The translations under genes were made by a program, and so were the position numbers. A DNA stretch of 64,000 nucleotides, from contig NZ_UTKY01000034.1 in the NCBI RefSeq assembly GCF_900583165.1, positions 310,001-374,000 on the forward strand, written 5' to 3'. Shown one piece after another: positions 47,493 to 56,457 of this stretch. The notes beneath the pieces are model-generated. The model was not told the origin of the DNA. It worked only from the letters and a program-made list of their open reading frames with translations, and did no database searches. How positions within the stretch are numbered: the stretch's first letter is position 1; every line of letters starts with the position of its first letter. The stretch is from Pseudomonas viridiflava. Lineage in GTDB: Bacteria > Pseudomonadota > Gammaproteobacteria > Pseudomonadales > Pseudomonadaceae.

Positions 47493-48116
47493 ATGAACAG
47501 CCTATTCAAGACCGCCCTCACTGCCTCACTGCTCGTCGCGAGCGTCAATGCCGTCGCAGCCTCAAGCGTCGACCTGACCGTCAAAGGTCTGATCACACCA
47601 AGTGCCTGCACGCCGGCCCTGTCCAACAGCGGGTCCGTGGACTACGGCAAGATTTCGGCCAAGGACCTGAAGCTCGACAACGTCACCTTCCTTGATATGC
47701 AAGCGCTGCAACTCACTGTCACCTGTGACGCCGCGACCCTGATGGCGTTGGACGCCGACGACAATCGCGCAGGCTCGAACCATGGCGGCGACCCGATGGA
47801 ATTTGGCCTGGGGCTGATCAACGGCACGGAAAAACTCGGTGGCATGACCGTTCGCTTGATAGCGCCAGTCGCCGACGGCGTGGCCGTCCGCGCCATCGGT
47901 TCAGAGGACGGTGGTGCGACCTGGTACCGAGAGCCATACCTGATGCCAGGCAACCTGGTTTCAGTGGCCGACACCAGTGTGGACGCCCCTATCCCGGTGC
48001 AGGTGCTGACCTCGGAAATGCGCATTAACCCCTTCATTGCCCCGGCCAGCGGCTTGACCCTGAACAACGAAGCCGCCATCGACGGCTCGGTCACCGTCAC
48101 CGTGCGCTACCTCTAA
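47493..48116 (+). CDS. DUF1120 fimbrial subunit 3
   Basis: A 207-residue paralogue 38 bp downstream of subunit 2 with CAGGAG before its ATG. Signal peptide to about residue 22 (AVA-ASS), VDLTVKGLITPSACTPALSN, cysteines 39 and 78, the block FGLGLINGTEKLG, and C terminus DGSVTVTVRYL. Its N-terminal 60 residues are nearly the same as those of subunit 4 and of the detached copy, suggesting recent duplication. Confidence 0.9.
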   Translation: MNSLFKTALTASLLVASVNAVAASSVDLTVKGLITPSACTPALSNSGSVDYGKISAKDLKLDNVTFLDMQALQLTVTCDAATLMALDADDNRAGSNHGGDPMEFGLGLINGTEKLGGMTVRLIAPVADGVAVRAIGSEDGGATWYREPYLMPGNLVSVADTSVDAPIPVQVLTSEMRINPFIAPASGLTLNNEAAIDGSVTVTVRYL

Positions 48117-48125
48117 CGGTGTCAC

Positions 48126-48145
48126 GCCGGGGGCCCCCTCCCGGC
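48126..48145 (+). other. GC-rich hairpin between subunits 3 and 4
   Basis: GCCGGG and CCCGGC form a 6-bp stem within an otherwise GC-rich 60-bp gap and are followed by TTGAACCTTTT. It may attenuate transcription or stabilise the upstream mRNA. Confidence 0.4.
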
Positions 48146-48176
48146 TTGAACCTTTTGACAAGGATTTGAACCTGCC

Positions 48177-48803
48177 ATGAACACTCTCTCTCGCCTCGCA
48201 TTCACCACGCTGTTATGCAGCGCCACCGGAAATGCGCTGGCCGCCTCCAGCACTGACTTGACGGTAAAGGGGCTTATCACCCCAAGTGCATGCACCCCGG
48301 CCCTGTCCAACGCTGGGGCAGTGGATTTCGGCAAGCTGTCGGCCAAAGACCTGAACCCGGATGAAGTCACTTGGCTGCCCGAGCAGTTCCTCACACTGGC
48401 TGTGACCTGCGAAGGCCCCACGCTCATGGCCCTGGAGCCCAAGGACAACCGTGATGGGACGGCCCTGGATAACAGCGATCTCGAGAAATTCGGTCTGGGG
48501 TTAAACAACGGTGTCGAAAAGATCGGCGATATGGAGCTCTACCCAATGTCGCCGCTTGCAGATGGCGTTCCGGTGCGATCGATCCAGTCCGGTGACAGAG
48601 GCGCAACCTGGCTGATCTGGAGCAGATTCAATCGCGGCTACCTGTACTCCGTGTCAGCGGATACCAACCCAGTCCCGCTGGCACTCAAGGACTATTCCGC
48701 CGACCTGCGCCTACGCACCCGTATCGCCCCGGCCAGCCAACTGACTCTGAGCAACGAAGTCAACCTGGACGGCTCCGTGACCTTGCAGTTGATCTACCTC
48801 TGA
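48177..48803 (+). CDS. DUF1120 fimbrial subunit 4
   Basis: A 208-residue paralogue. Signal peptide to about residue 22 (ALA-ASS), STDLTVKGLITPSACTPALS, cysteines 39 and 78, FGLGLNNGVEKIGD in the middle, and C terminus DGSVTLQLIYL. The 60-bp gap before it is the largest among the upstream pilin genes and contains a GC-rich hairpin, which may set its expression apart from subunits 1-3. Confidence 0.9.
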   Translation: MNTLSRLAFTTLLCSATGNALAASSTDLTVKGLITPSACTPALSNAGAVDFGKLSAKDLNPDEVTWLPEQFLTLAVTCEGPTLMALEPKDNRDGTALDNSDLEKFGLGLNNGVEKIGDMELYPMSPLADGVPVRSIQSGDRGATWLIWSRFNRGYLYSVSADTNPVPLALKDYSADLRLRTRIAPASQLTLSNEVNLDGSVTLQLIYL

Positions 48804-48854
48804 TGCCATGCAACTTCACCCGTCGCTGACTCCGGCACCCGTTGAGCCTATTCC

Positions 48855-49484
48855 ATGAACAACTGCCCTTCACGCCTGTTTGCCCTGTTTTGCCTGCTGA
48901 TTACCGGGCCCCTGGCAATGGCATCGTCCAGCACCGAGCTGCACGTGACTGGCCTGATCACCCCCAGTGCCTGCTCGCCCACCTTGTCGGCCGATGGCAT
49001 TGTCGACCACGGCATGGTGCCCGCGCGCAGCCTCAACCAATACGAGTTCAGTACCTTGCCCATGCAGGCCCTGGACCTGACGGTGAGTTGCAACGAGCCG
49101 GTGCTGTTCGTGCTGGTCGGCATGGACAATCGTGCCGAGTCCTCCTTAGGTCCCGGTTTTTACTATGGGCTGGGCAACAATATCCACGCCCCCACTGAAC
49201 GCCTGGGCACCGTTTCTCTGGCGTTTCGTGACGTCATGGGGGATGGCGAGCGGGTACTGGTATTGGCCTCCAGCAACCAGGGCCTCACCTGGTTCCCGGA
49301 AGCCAACGCCTACCCCGACAACTACATGGGTTTCGCTCACCTAGGCACCTTGGTGCCGGAACCGCATCGCCTGATCACTGCCACACTGCAAATCAATACC
49401 TCCATCAACGCCGCCGCCTATTTGACGCTCAAGCAGGAGGTGCCGCTGGACGGCTCCATCGTGCTCGACCTGAGGTACCTGTAA
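48855..49484 (+). CDS. DUF1120 fimbrial subunit 5
   Basis: A 209-residue paralogue, the most divergent of the upstream five. Signal peptide to about residue 24 (AMA-SSS), TELHVTGLITPSACSPTLSA with Cys40 and Cys79, and C terminus LDGSIVLDLRYL. The usual GKxxAKDL block reads GMVPARSL. It ends 2 bp before the chaperone gene, so expression of the two is tied. Its divergence and position could mean an adaptor or terminator role rather than a shaft subunit, which is inference. Confidence 0.88.
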   Translation: MNNCPSRLFALFCLLITGPLAMASSSTELHVTGLITPSACSPTLSADGIVDHGMVPARSLNQYEFSTLPMQALDLTVSCNEPVLFVLVGMDNRAESSLGPGFYYGLGNNIHAPTERLGTVSLAFRDVMGDGERVLVLASSNQGLTWFPEANAYPDNYMGFAHLGTLVPEPHRLITATLQINTSINAAAYLTLKQEVPLDGSIVLDLRYL

Positions 49485-49486
49485 TC

Positions 49487-50224
49487 ATGACTCCCCTGCC
49501 CTTTTTCACCCGAGTATTCACCTTCGTTCGTTATGTCGGTGTTTACCTCGGCGCACTGGCCCTGGCCCTGGGCGCTCCCGCCCTGGTGCTGGCTGACGGC
49601 ATGGTGCCCGACACTTCCGTGGTGATCGTCAACGAGGCCGATGGCGAAGCGTCGGTCACGGTGACCAACACCGACGACAAGCTGGCCCTGCTGCATGTGA
49701 CCCTCGAAGACATCCCCGAGGACAAATCCACGCTGCTGTTCGTGACCCCGCCGCTGGCCAGGGTCGAACCCGCCAAGAGCCAACTGATTCGCTTCATCCT
49801 GCAATCGCCCGAGCCACTGACTACCCAACGCCTGAAACGGGTGATCTTTGAAGGCATGCCGCAAGGGCGCACCGCAGCGCAAGCGGGTCACGCCCGCGTG
49901 GGCGTGACGGTGCGCCAGAACCTGCCAGTGATTTTGCATCCCAAGGGCCTCGCACCTAATCGCACACCGTGGACGGGGCTGGAGTGGCGCTTGAGCAGTG
50001 ATCAGTTGAGCGTGCACAACCCGACACCTTACGTGGTGCGCCTGGCCCAAGAGCTGAAACTGCTGCCTGGCGCGGGTTCGGCATTGTTGCCGCGCACATA
50101 CGTGCTGCCGGGTGAAACCCTGAATGTCACGGCCAGCGGCACGGGGGCCAGCCGCGTGCAACTGCAGCCGGCCACAGTGTATGGCTTTGCCGTGGCGCCT
50201 TACGAAGCACCGATCAACCTATAA
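49487..50224 (+). CDS. Periplasmic fimbrial chaperone
   Basis: A 245-residue PapD-like chaperone that should fold and cap the DUF1120 subunits by donor-strand complementation. Signal peptide about residues 1-36, then a first Ig domain (DTSVVIVNEADGEASVTVTN, conserved F(V)TPPLARVEPAKSQLIRF with the strand that pairs with subunits) and a second domain recognised by SVHNPTPYVVRL, a hallmark of the family, and the final ATVYGFAVAPY. It begins 2 bp after subunit 5 and is followed by the usher gene after 93 bp. Confidence 0.93.
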   Translation: MTPLPFFTRVFTFVRYVGVYLGALALALGAPALVLADGMVPDTSVVIVNEADGEASVTVTNTDDKLALLHVTLEDIPEDKSTLLFVTPPLARVEPAKSQLIRFILQSPEPLTTQRLKRVIFEGMPQGRTAAQAGHARVGVTVRQNLPVILHPKGLAPNRTPWTGLEWRLSSDQLSVHNPTPYVVRLAQELKLLPGAGSALLPRTYVLPGETLNVTASGTGASRVQLQPATVYGFAVAPYEAPINL

Positions 50225-50317
50225 AAAAGAGTGACCTGCCAAGGCCACCGAAAGGCCTGACTCAACGACAGATTGAGCCGGCCCCCAACAGTTGAGTACG
50301 ACCTTGTGAGCACAGCA

Positions 50318-52768
50318 ATGACTGACCGCGACGGCGGTGCCGTGCCTGGCGTTTCACCACGCCGGGTACAAAAAATAATAGCGGGGCTGGCCTTGACCCT
50401 AGGCGGCACACTGCCGTGCGCAGGGGTGATAGCAAGCGACGACCTGATCGCCGGCTCCTTCGACCCCCAAACCCTGTCGCGGCGCGGTATCGACCCGGAA
50501 CTCGCCAACCTGCTGCTGGAGGCCCCGCGTTTTACGGCAGGCCGGCAGGCTGTCAATCTGAGTGTCAACGGCCAGCGGCGCGGCCGCGTTGACGTGACGT
50601 TCGAGCACCAGGGCGTGCTCTGCTTCAACCGCGCCCTGCTGGATGCCGCGAACCTGGTGCTGCCCGACGGCGAAGCCGATACGCCCTGCCACGCGTTTAT
50701 CGAGCGCTATCCGCAAACCGTGATTGAGCAAGATCCCGCCAGCCTGAGCCTTGCCCTTGTAGTGCCCACCGATGCGTTGCGCCCGATACAGCAGGATATT
50801 TCCGGCTACCAGACTGGCGGTTTTGCGGGCCTGCTCAACTATGACCTGACCGGGCTTTACAACGAGTTTGGCGACGACACCAGCCGCTTCGGCTCGGCCA
50901 ATACCGAAGTGGGCTTCAATGCCGGCGACTGGATTGTGCGCAGTCGGCAGGTCAAGACCTGGCAAGACAACAGCACGCGCACCACCCACCTGGACGCTTA
51001 CGCCCAGCGCACGTTCGCTGAGCAGCAGGCCGTGTTGCAGGCGGGGCAGATCAGCCTCTACAACCCGGTGCTGGCCGGTACGCAGATAACCGGCGCCCAA
51101 GTGCTGACCGAAACCGCGCTGCAAGACCAGAACCAGGGCGCGACCATTACTGGCATCGCCAACAGCCCGGCCCAAGTGGAAATCCGCCAGAACGGTGCAT
51201 TGATCCATTCCACCGTCGTGCCGGCCGGCCCTTTTGCCTTAAGTGATGTACGACGTTTGAACAGTCGCTCCGACGTCGAAGTCACGATCAAAGAAACCAC
51301 CGGGGAAGAACGCCGCTTCACGGTACCCGCAGGCATGCTCGGCATGGGCCTGCCTGCGCCGGGATACTCAGTGGCCGCCGGGCGCGTGCGGCAGATCGGC
51401 GACAGTGAAGGCGAAGAGCCTTGGGTGGTCAGCGGTGGGTGGAGCGGCACCGTGCACCCGCAAGTCAGCCTGGGAGGAGGCGTGCTGGTAGCGGATGCCT
51501 ATCGCTCGGCGGGGGTTAACGTCGGTTGGTTGCCCTTGCAGGACAGCCAGTTGCAGTTCACGGCGCAGGCCGCACAGGCCAGCCGGGATGGCGTCGAGCG
51601 CGGGGTGCAGACGGACCTGTCCTGGTCCCAGCGTCTCAGCGAGCGCTGGGCAGTGAGTACTGCCGGTTCCTGGCGCTCCCAGGGCTATCGAGACCTAGAG
51701 GATTCAACCTACGTCGGCAACAGCCGCGACCAACAGCGCTCGCGCTATCGCGACCAGCAAAGCGTCACTGCTTCCTGGGCGCACCCCACACTGGGGGCGT
51801 TCAGCGCCGGGGTTTCCCGCACCGCGTCGTATAACGGCGAAAGCAGCAGCCGCGCGCTGGCGTCCTGGGGTACCAGCTTCGGCCGGGTGTCGGTGTCGGC
51901 CAGTGCCGAGTGGCAGGTCGGCGGCCGCCAGCAGAACGATGACAGTGTGTACCTGAACATCAGCGTACCGCTGGGTGAAAACCGCCGCGGGCGTGCCTGG
52001 GCGCGCAACAGCGGCGGTGAACATCGCCTCGGCGCAGGCCTGAGCGAGCAACTCAATGATCAACTGAGTTATCGGGTAGGCGTGGAACGCGACAGCCGCG
52101 ACCGCGAGGTGGAGTCGTCGCTCGGCGTGTCGGCGCTGCCGTGGTACAGCCAACTGGATTTCAACTACACCCGTAGCGACAGCGAACGCACCAGTTACCA
52201 GGGCGGTGCCCGGGGTGGCGTGGTGGTGCATGGCGACGGCGTGACGTTCTCGCCGTACCCGGTACGCGACACCTTTGCGGTGATGTCGGTGGGCGACATG
52301 GCCGGGATCAAGGTGACCACCCCGAGCGGCCCGGTCTGGACCGACTGGCAAGGCCAGGCCGTGGTACCTCAAGTCAGTGCCTATGGGCGTAGCCCGGTGG
52401 AAGTGCAGACGCGTTCGCTGCCGCGCAATGCCGATATCCACAATGGTTTGGCGGTGATCGCCGCCGGACGTGGTGCGGTCGACAAGGTGCACTTCGGGGT
52501 GGCCCTCACCCGCCGAGCGCTATTGAACGTGGTCACCGATACCGGCCAACCCTTACCTCGCGGCGCAACCGTGAGCACCGCCGACGGTGAGTTCGTCACC
52601 CTCGTACAGGAAGGCAGCCAAGTGTTCCTGCCTGATGTGCTCGACCCTCGGCCTCTGTGGGTCAAGTCGCCTGGTCAAGCGCGTTGTCGCCTGGACTTCG
52701 AACTGCCGCAAGAGGCCGACCCCGAGGTGTATTTCGAAACTGCACCGGCCCGGTGCCGCCAGCCATGA
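50318..52768 (+). CDS. Fimbrial outer membrane usher
   Basis: An 816-residue usher that assembles and secretes subunits delivered by the chaperone. The ATG at 50318 has GTGAGC upstream; earlier GTG/TTG starts exist. Signal region to about residue 40, an N-terminal domain (FDPQTLSRRGIDPELANLLL), the beta-barrel with plug (SGYQTGGFAGLLNYDLTGLYNEFG, IRQNGALIHSTVVPAGPFALSDV in part), and C-terminal domains ending with a cysteine pair (ARCRLDFELP...APARC). It resembles the YhcD/CS-type ushers more than FimD. Stop codon overlaps or abuts the next gene. Confidence 0.93.
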   Translation: MTDRDGGAVPGVSPRRVQKIIAGLALTLGGTLPCAGVIASDDLIAGSFDPQTLSRRGIDPELANLLLEAPRFTAGRQAVNLSVNGQRRGRVDVTFEHQGVLCFNRALLDAANLVLPDGEADTPCHAFIERYPQTVIEQDPASLSLALVVPTDALRPIQQDISGYQTGGFAGLLNYDLTGLYNEFGDDTSRFGSANTEVGFNAGDWIVRSRQVKTWQDNSTRTTHLDAYAQRTFAEQQAVLQAGQISLYNPVLAGTQITGAQVLTETALQDQNQGATITGIANSPAQVEIRQNGALIHSTVVPAGPFALSDVRRLNSRSDVEVTIKETTGEERRFTVPAGMLGMGLPAPGYSVAAGRVRQIGDSEGEEPWVVSGGWSGTVHPQVSLGGGVLVADAYRSAGVNVGWLPLQDSQLQFTAQAAQASRDGVERGVQTDLSWSQRLSERWAVSTAGSWRSQGYRDLEDSTYVGNSRDQQRSRYRDQQSVTASWAHPTLGAFSAGVSRTASYNGESSSRALASWGTSFGRVSVSASAEWQVGGRQQNDDSVYLNISVPLGENRRGRAWARNSGGEHRLGAGLSEQLNDQLSYRVGVERDSRDREVESSLGVSALPWYSQLDFNYTRSDSERTSYQGGARGGVVVHGDGVTFSPYPVRDTFAVMSVGDMAGIKVTTPSGPVWTDWQGQAVVPQVSAYGRSPVEVQTRSLPRNADIHNGLAVIAAGRGAVDKVHFGVALTRRALLNVVTDTGQPLPRGATVSTADGEFVTLVQEGSQVFLPDVLDPRPLWVKSPGQARCRLDFELPQEADPEVYFETAPARCRQP

Positions 52769-52779
52769 GGACTTCCATA

Positions 52780-53910
52780 ATGGGCTTGAACCACGCGTTG
52801 TATCTGTTGAGTTTTGTACTGCTGAGCCCCCATGCCTGGGCGTCGGATGAATGCCAACTCAGCCTCAGCCAAGCGCAGTTGGACTTTGGCCTGATGAACC
52901 GCGCCGTAACGCCGGCTTCCACTCCTGATCGCCTGCTGGGAGAGCGGCGTATCAACCTTACGTTGAACTGCCCGCAGCCTACGGACATGAGCCTGTTCTA
53001 TCGCGCGCAGGGCGCGGGGGACGAGCGCTTTCGCTTCACTGAGCGCGGCAGCTACGGCCTGCGCGTGCGCGATGCCGTGCTCGACGGCCAGGCGGTGGAA
53101 CTGGGTTCTATCGCCGGTTCCGGACAGGCACCCTCTACCACCAGCGCCGAACTTCAATGGCGACCCGACCACGGCATTGTGCCGATGCGTGGCGGGGTCG
53201 CGATGAGTGGGCGCAACCTGTCGTTGCAAATCGATGTCAGTGCCTGGGCCAGTGAAGAGGCGACACGTGTGCGCGACGCAGTGACCTGGGACGCCGCCGG
53301 GCTGTTCGATGCCCTCGCTGCCGGGCGCTCACGGGAATTGCGGCTGCAGGCGCGCTTTGCGCCAATGGCATGTACGCCTACCTTGTCCAACGGCGGCCAT
53401 GTCGAACTGGGTAAGCTGTCGGTCAGCGACCTGAATCTCGACAAAGACACACCCCTGACGCCTAGAGCGGTGTCGCTCAATGTGAACTGCGATGCGCCGG
53501 CGCTGTTCGCCGTGCGCATGCAGGACAACCGCCAGGGCTCGGCCACCGGCGTAATCGATGAAAGCACCTACGGCCTGGGTCTGGACAGCCGCCAGCAGAA
53601 AATCGGTCGCTATCGGTTGCTCTTCGACCCGTCGAGCATCACCACCGACAGCTTCGCCCAGGTTTTTCTCACCGACTCGGCAAACTCAGGGGTGTCCTGG
53701 AACAGCGCCAACGCACGGATCGCAGCCATCGGCGCCAACCGTTTCCTGGGGTTCAGCGCCACACCCGGTTCTACCAGCGGCCCCGGTGCCATTCAAACCC
53801 TCAACGCCACGCTGAGCCTGGAGGCGGTCATCGCGCCACTGGGCGCGCTGGATTTGGGCAATGAGGTGCGGCTCGACGGTTCGGGCACCCTCGAAATCAT
53901 CTATTTATAG
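52780..53910 (+). CDS. Two-domain DUF1120 protein, candidate tip adhesin
   Basis: A 376-residue secreted protein, signal peptide to about residue 22 (AWA-SDE). It has two pilin-like halves: residues 23-180 with Cys25 and Cys64, and residues 185-376, a clear DUF1120 domain (APMACTPTLSNGGHVELGKL) with Cys198 and Cys237. Both pairs are 39 residues apart, exactly as in the single-domain pilins. Two-domain subunits next to ushers usually cap the fibre as adhesins, which is inferred here. Start at 52780 has TGAGGA 9 nt upstream; an ATG at 52765 overlapping the usher stop is the alternative. Confidence 0.85.
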   Translation: MGLNHALYLLSFVLLSPHAWASDECQLSLSQAQLDFGLMNRAVTPASTPDRLLGERRINLTLNCPQPTDMSLFYRAQGAGDERFRFTERGSYGLRVRDAVLDGQAVELGSIAGSGQAPSTTSAELQWRPDHGIVPMRGGVAMSGRNLSLQIDVSAWASEEATRVRDAVTWDAAGLFDALAAGRSRELRLQARFAPMACTPTLSNGGHVELGKLSVSDLNLDKDTPLTPRAVSLNVNCDAPALFAVRMQDNRQGSATGVIDESTYGLGLDSRQQKIGRYRLLFDPSSITTDSFAQVFLTDSANSGVSWNSANARIAAIGANRFLGFSATPGSTSGPGAIQTLNATLSLEAVIAPLGALDLGNEVRLDGSGTLEIIYL

Positions 53911-53919
53911 GAACCCAGC

Positions 53920-54543
53920 ATGAGATCGTTGTTGACCCACCTGAGCGCTGTTATCTGCCTGAGTAGCGGTTTGGCTGCCCAAGCCGCATCAAGCGTTGAC
54001 CTGAGTGTCACCGGCCTGATCACACCGAGCGCGTGTGAGCCCAACCTGTCCAATGGGGGCGAATATGACTTGGGCAAAATTCCCGCCGGTGATTTGAAGG
54101 CCGACCTACCCACTGCGCTGCCGGTTCACAGCCTGCAGTTGGCGATCACCTGCGAAGCGATGACGCTGATAGCCCTGGAGCCCAGGGATAACCGCCACGG
54201 TTCCAGCTACAGCGAGAGTTCGTCACGATTCGGGCTGGGGCTGGTCAACGGCGACAAGAAACTCGGCTACCTGCAACTGCGCCTGCTCTCGATCGCAGCC
54301 GATGGTGCCGGCATGCACCCCATCGGCGCGAGCGGCCCCGATACCTGGGTACCGATCAGTCTGCTGTCGCATGAATTCATCACATCGTTTGCCGCGAGCA
54401 GTACCTCACTGGTCCCCGCCCACATCCAGCACCTGACGGCTGACCTACAGATCAGCCCGATCATCGCGCCGGCCAACACCCTGCCACTGACCGAAGAAGT
54501 GCCCATCGACGGTTCCGTGACCTTGTCCATGCACTACCTGTAG
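53920..54543 (+). CDS. DUF1120 fimbrial subunit 6
   Basis: A 207-residue paralogue 9 bp after the two-domain protein. Signal peptide to about residue 22 (AQA-ASS), VDLSVTGLITPSACEPNLSN with Cys39 and Cys78, FGLGLVNGDKKLGY in the middle, and C terminus DGSVTLSMHYL. It resembles subunit 1 in the central region. TAGGAA overlaps the preceding stop and provides the ribosome-binding site. Confidence 0.9.
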   Translation: MRSLLTHLSAVICLSSGLAAQAASSVDLSVTGLITPSACEPNLSNGGEYDLGKIPAGDLKADLPTALPVHSLQLAITCEAMTLIALEPRDNRHGSSYSESSSRFGLGLVNGDKKLGYLQLRLLSIAADGAGMHPIGASGPDTWVPISLLSHEFITSFAASSTSLVPAHIQHLTADLQISPIIAPANTLPLTEEVPIDGSVTLSMHYL

Positions 54544-54552
54544 GAGAAGCCC

Positions 54553-55203
54553 ATGAAAACGTTTTTGATTCCTTGTGCTGCGCTCACCTGGCTAGCGGGC
54601 GCGCTGCCGGCCCAAGCGGCTTCAACTGCCGAGCTCACGGTTGGCGGGCTGATCACCCCAATGGCTTGCACGCCTGTGTTGTCCGGCGGTGGGTTGATTG
54701 ATTTCGGTAAGATCTCCCAGCAGGACCTCAACCAAGCCACGGGCACCCGGCTGCCCCTCAAATCACTGACGTTGACAGTCAGTTGCAACGCCCCCGGCCG
54801 GTATGCCCTGCGCATGGCCGATAATCGCGACGGCACGGCCCACGTCAACAGTGAGATTTACTACGGGCTCGGCCTGGACAGCGCGGGTAACAAGATCGGC
54901 GTGTATTCGGTGAAGTTCGATCCCAAGCAGACTGTAGCCGATGCGCTGCCGGTGATTTACGGCACCGAGTCGACCACCGGCGGCGTGGCCTGGCGCACCT
55001 CCAACACCAATCCGATCGACATTGGTTCGCGCAGTTTGCTCGGTTTTACCGACGTGGTCGGCAGCACTGCGGGGCCTTCGGCGATTCAGAACCTGACCAG
55101 CACCTTGACGCTTGAAGCGGTGATCAACGCCAAACAGAACCTGGACCTGAGTGTGGAAACGCTCATGGATGGTTCGGCCACGTTGGAAGTGGTGTACCTC
55201 TGA
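54553..55203 (+). CDS. DUF1120 fimbrial subunit 7
   Basis: A 216-residue paralogue, last gene of the operon, 9 bp after subunit 6 with TAGGAG upstream. Signal peptide to about residue 22 (AQA-AST), AELTVGGLITPMACTPVLSG with Cys39 and Cys78. Its second half is closest to the C-terminal domain of the two-domain protein: both share a LLGF block followed by STxGPxAIQNL or STSGPGAIQTL. It ends DGSATLEVVYL, identical at the end to the detached copy. Its stop codon directly abuts that of the convergent MFS gene. Confidence 0.9.
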   Translation: MKTFLIPCAALTWLAGALPAQAASTAELTVGGLITPMACTPVLSGGGLIDFGKISQQDLNQATGTRLPLKSLTLTVSCNAPGRYALRMADNRDGTAHVNSEIYYGLGLDSAGNKIGVYSVKFDPKQTVADALPVIYGTESTTGGVAWRTSNTNPIDIGSRSLLGFTDVVGSTAGPSAIQNLTSTLTLEAVINAKQNLDLSVETLMDGSATLEVVYL

Positions 55204-56457
55204 TCACACCTTCTCGGTGCTGACTCCGACGTACAAGGCGCGGCCAGCACCGCAACCAGCGACGATGGCGCCGACGCCGATGACGCCAAACACCCAGCCG
55301 GTGGCACCCCAGCCGCCGGTCCAGTCATGCAGCACGCCCACTGCCAGTGGCCCGATAGACGCCAGGGTGTAACCGATGCCTTGGGCCATGCTCGACAAAT
55401 TGGCCGCCACGTGAGAATCCCGCGAGCGCAGCACGATCAAGGTCAGCGCCAGGCTAAACGTGCCGCCCTGCCCCAGGCCAAGCAGAATGGCCCAGCCCCA
55501 TAACCCGTCGATGGGTGCATACAGGCAACCGAACAGGCCGCCGAGGGTCATCAGCATCACCACCACAATGGCCAGGCGCTGATCGCGGCCACGTGTGGCC
55601 AACCAGGGTGCGGTGAGGGCGCTGAGCAATTGCACAATAATCGACCCGGACAGTGCCAACCCGGCTTCGGTGGGGCTCAAGCCACGACTGATCAGAATCG
55701 ACGGCACCCAACCAAACACGATGTACGCCAACGACGATTGCAGGCCCATGTACAGCGTCACTTGCCACGCCAGCGGGTCGCGCAGCAAACCCTTTACGCG
55801 GTAAGCGACCCGATGCGCTCCCTGTTTCTGGCCGACTTGCGGTAGCCAGAACAACGCCGCCAGAAGCGCCGGCGCCACCCAGAAGCCTAGGCCGATGTTC
55901 CAGCTGTCACCAAAATACTGACTGATGGGCACCGTGGCGCCCGCCGCCAGCGCCGCGCCCAAACACAACGCCATGGTGTATACACCCGTCATGGTGCCGG
56001 CCTGTTTGGCGAAATCGCGCTTGACGATGCCCGGCAGCAGCACGCCGATAATGCCAATGCTCGCACCGGCGATCAGGCTGCCGGCGAACAAACCCACTTC
56101 CCCGAAAGCACTGCGCAGCAGGATGCCGGCAGCCAGCATCAGCAGAATCCCCAGCACCACGCGCTCGGCGCCAAAGCGCCGGGCCAGGATCGGCGCCGTG
56201 GGCGCAAACAACCCCAGGCACAGCACCGGCAAGGTGGTCAGCAAACCCGCCTTGGCAGCCGACAGGCCGAGGCTGGTCGATACGTCATTGAGCAGCGGCG
56301 ACAGGCTCGACAGCGCCGGGCGCAGGTTCAACGCCACCAGTACAAGGCCCAGCAGCAACAGCCATGGGCGGCTCACCAGCGGGTGGTTGTGCTGCACCAC
56401 GGCGTCGTCGGCTTCGGCGTCGATCAGCAGTTCTTCAAGTTTTTTTTCAGGGTTCAT
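55204..56457 (-). CDS. MFS transporter, CynX/NimT family
   Basis: A 417-residue inner membrane transporter with about twelve membrane segments and a charged N-terminal cytosolic tail (MNPEKKLEELLIDAEADDAVV). LVLVALNLRPALSSLSPLL at the first segment is typical of CynX/NimT (cyanate or 2-nitroimidazole transport annotation), and a motif-A-like ILARRFGAERV follows the second segment. Substrate unknown. It overlaps the upstream GntR gene by 11 nt, so the regulator and transporter are coupled. Confidence 0.9.
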   Translation of the reverse strand: MNPEKKLEELLIDAEADDAVVQHNHPLVSRPWLLLLGLVLVALNLRPALSSLSPLLNDVSTSLGLSAAKAGLLTTLPVLCLGLFAPTAPILARRFGAERVVLGILLMLAAGILLRSAFGEVGLFAGSLIAGASIGIIGVLLPGIVKRDFAKQAGTMTGVYTMALCLGAALAAGATVPISQYFGDSWNIGLGFWVAPALLAALFWLPQVGQKQGAHRVAYRVKGLLRDPLAWQVTLYMGLQSSLAYIVFGWVPSILISRGLSPTEAGLALSGSIIVQLLSALTAPWLATRGRDQRLAIVVVMLMTLGGLFGCLYAPIDGLWGWAILLGLGQGGTFSLALTLIVLRSRDSHVAANLSSMAQGIGYTLASIGPLAVGVLHDWTGGWGATGWVFGVIGVGAIVAGCGAGRALYVGVSTEKV

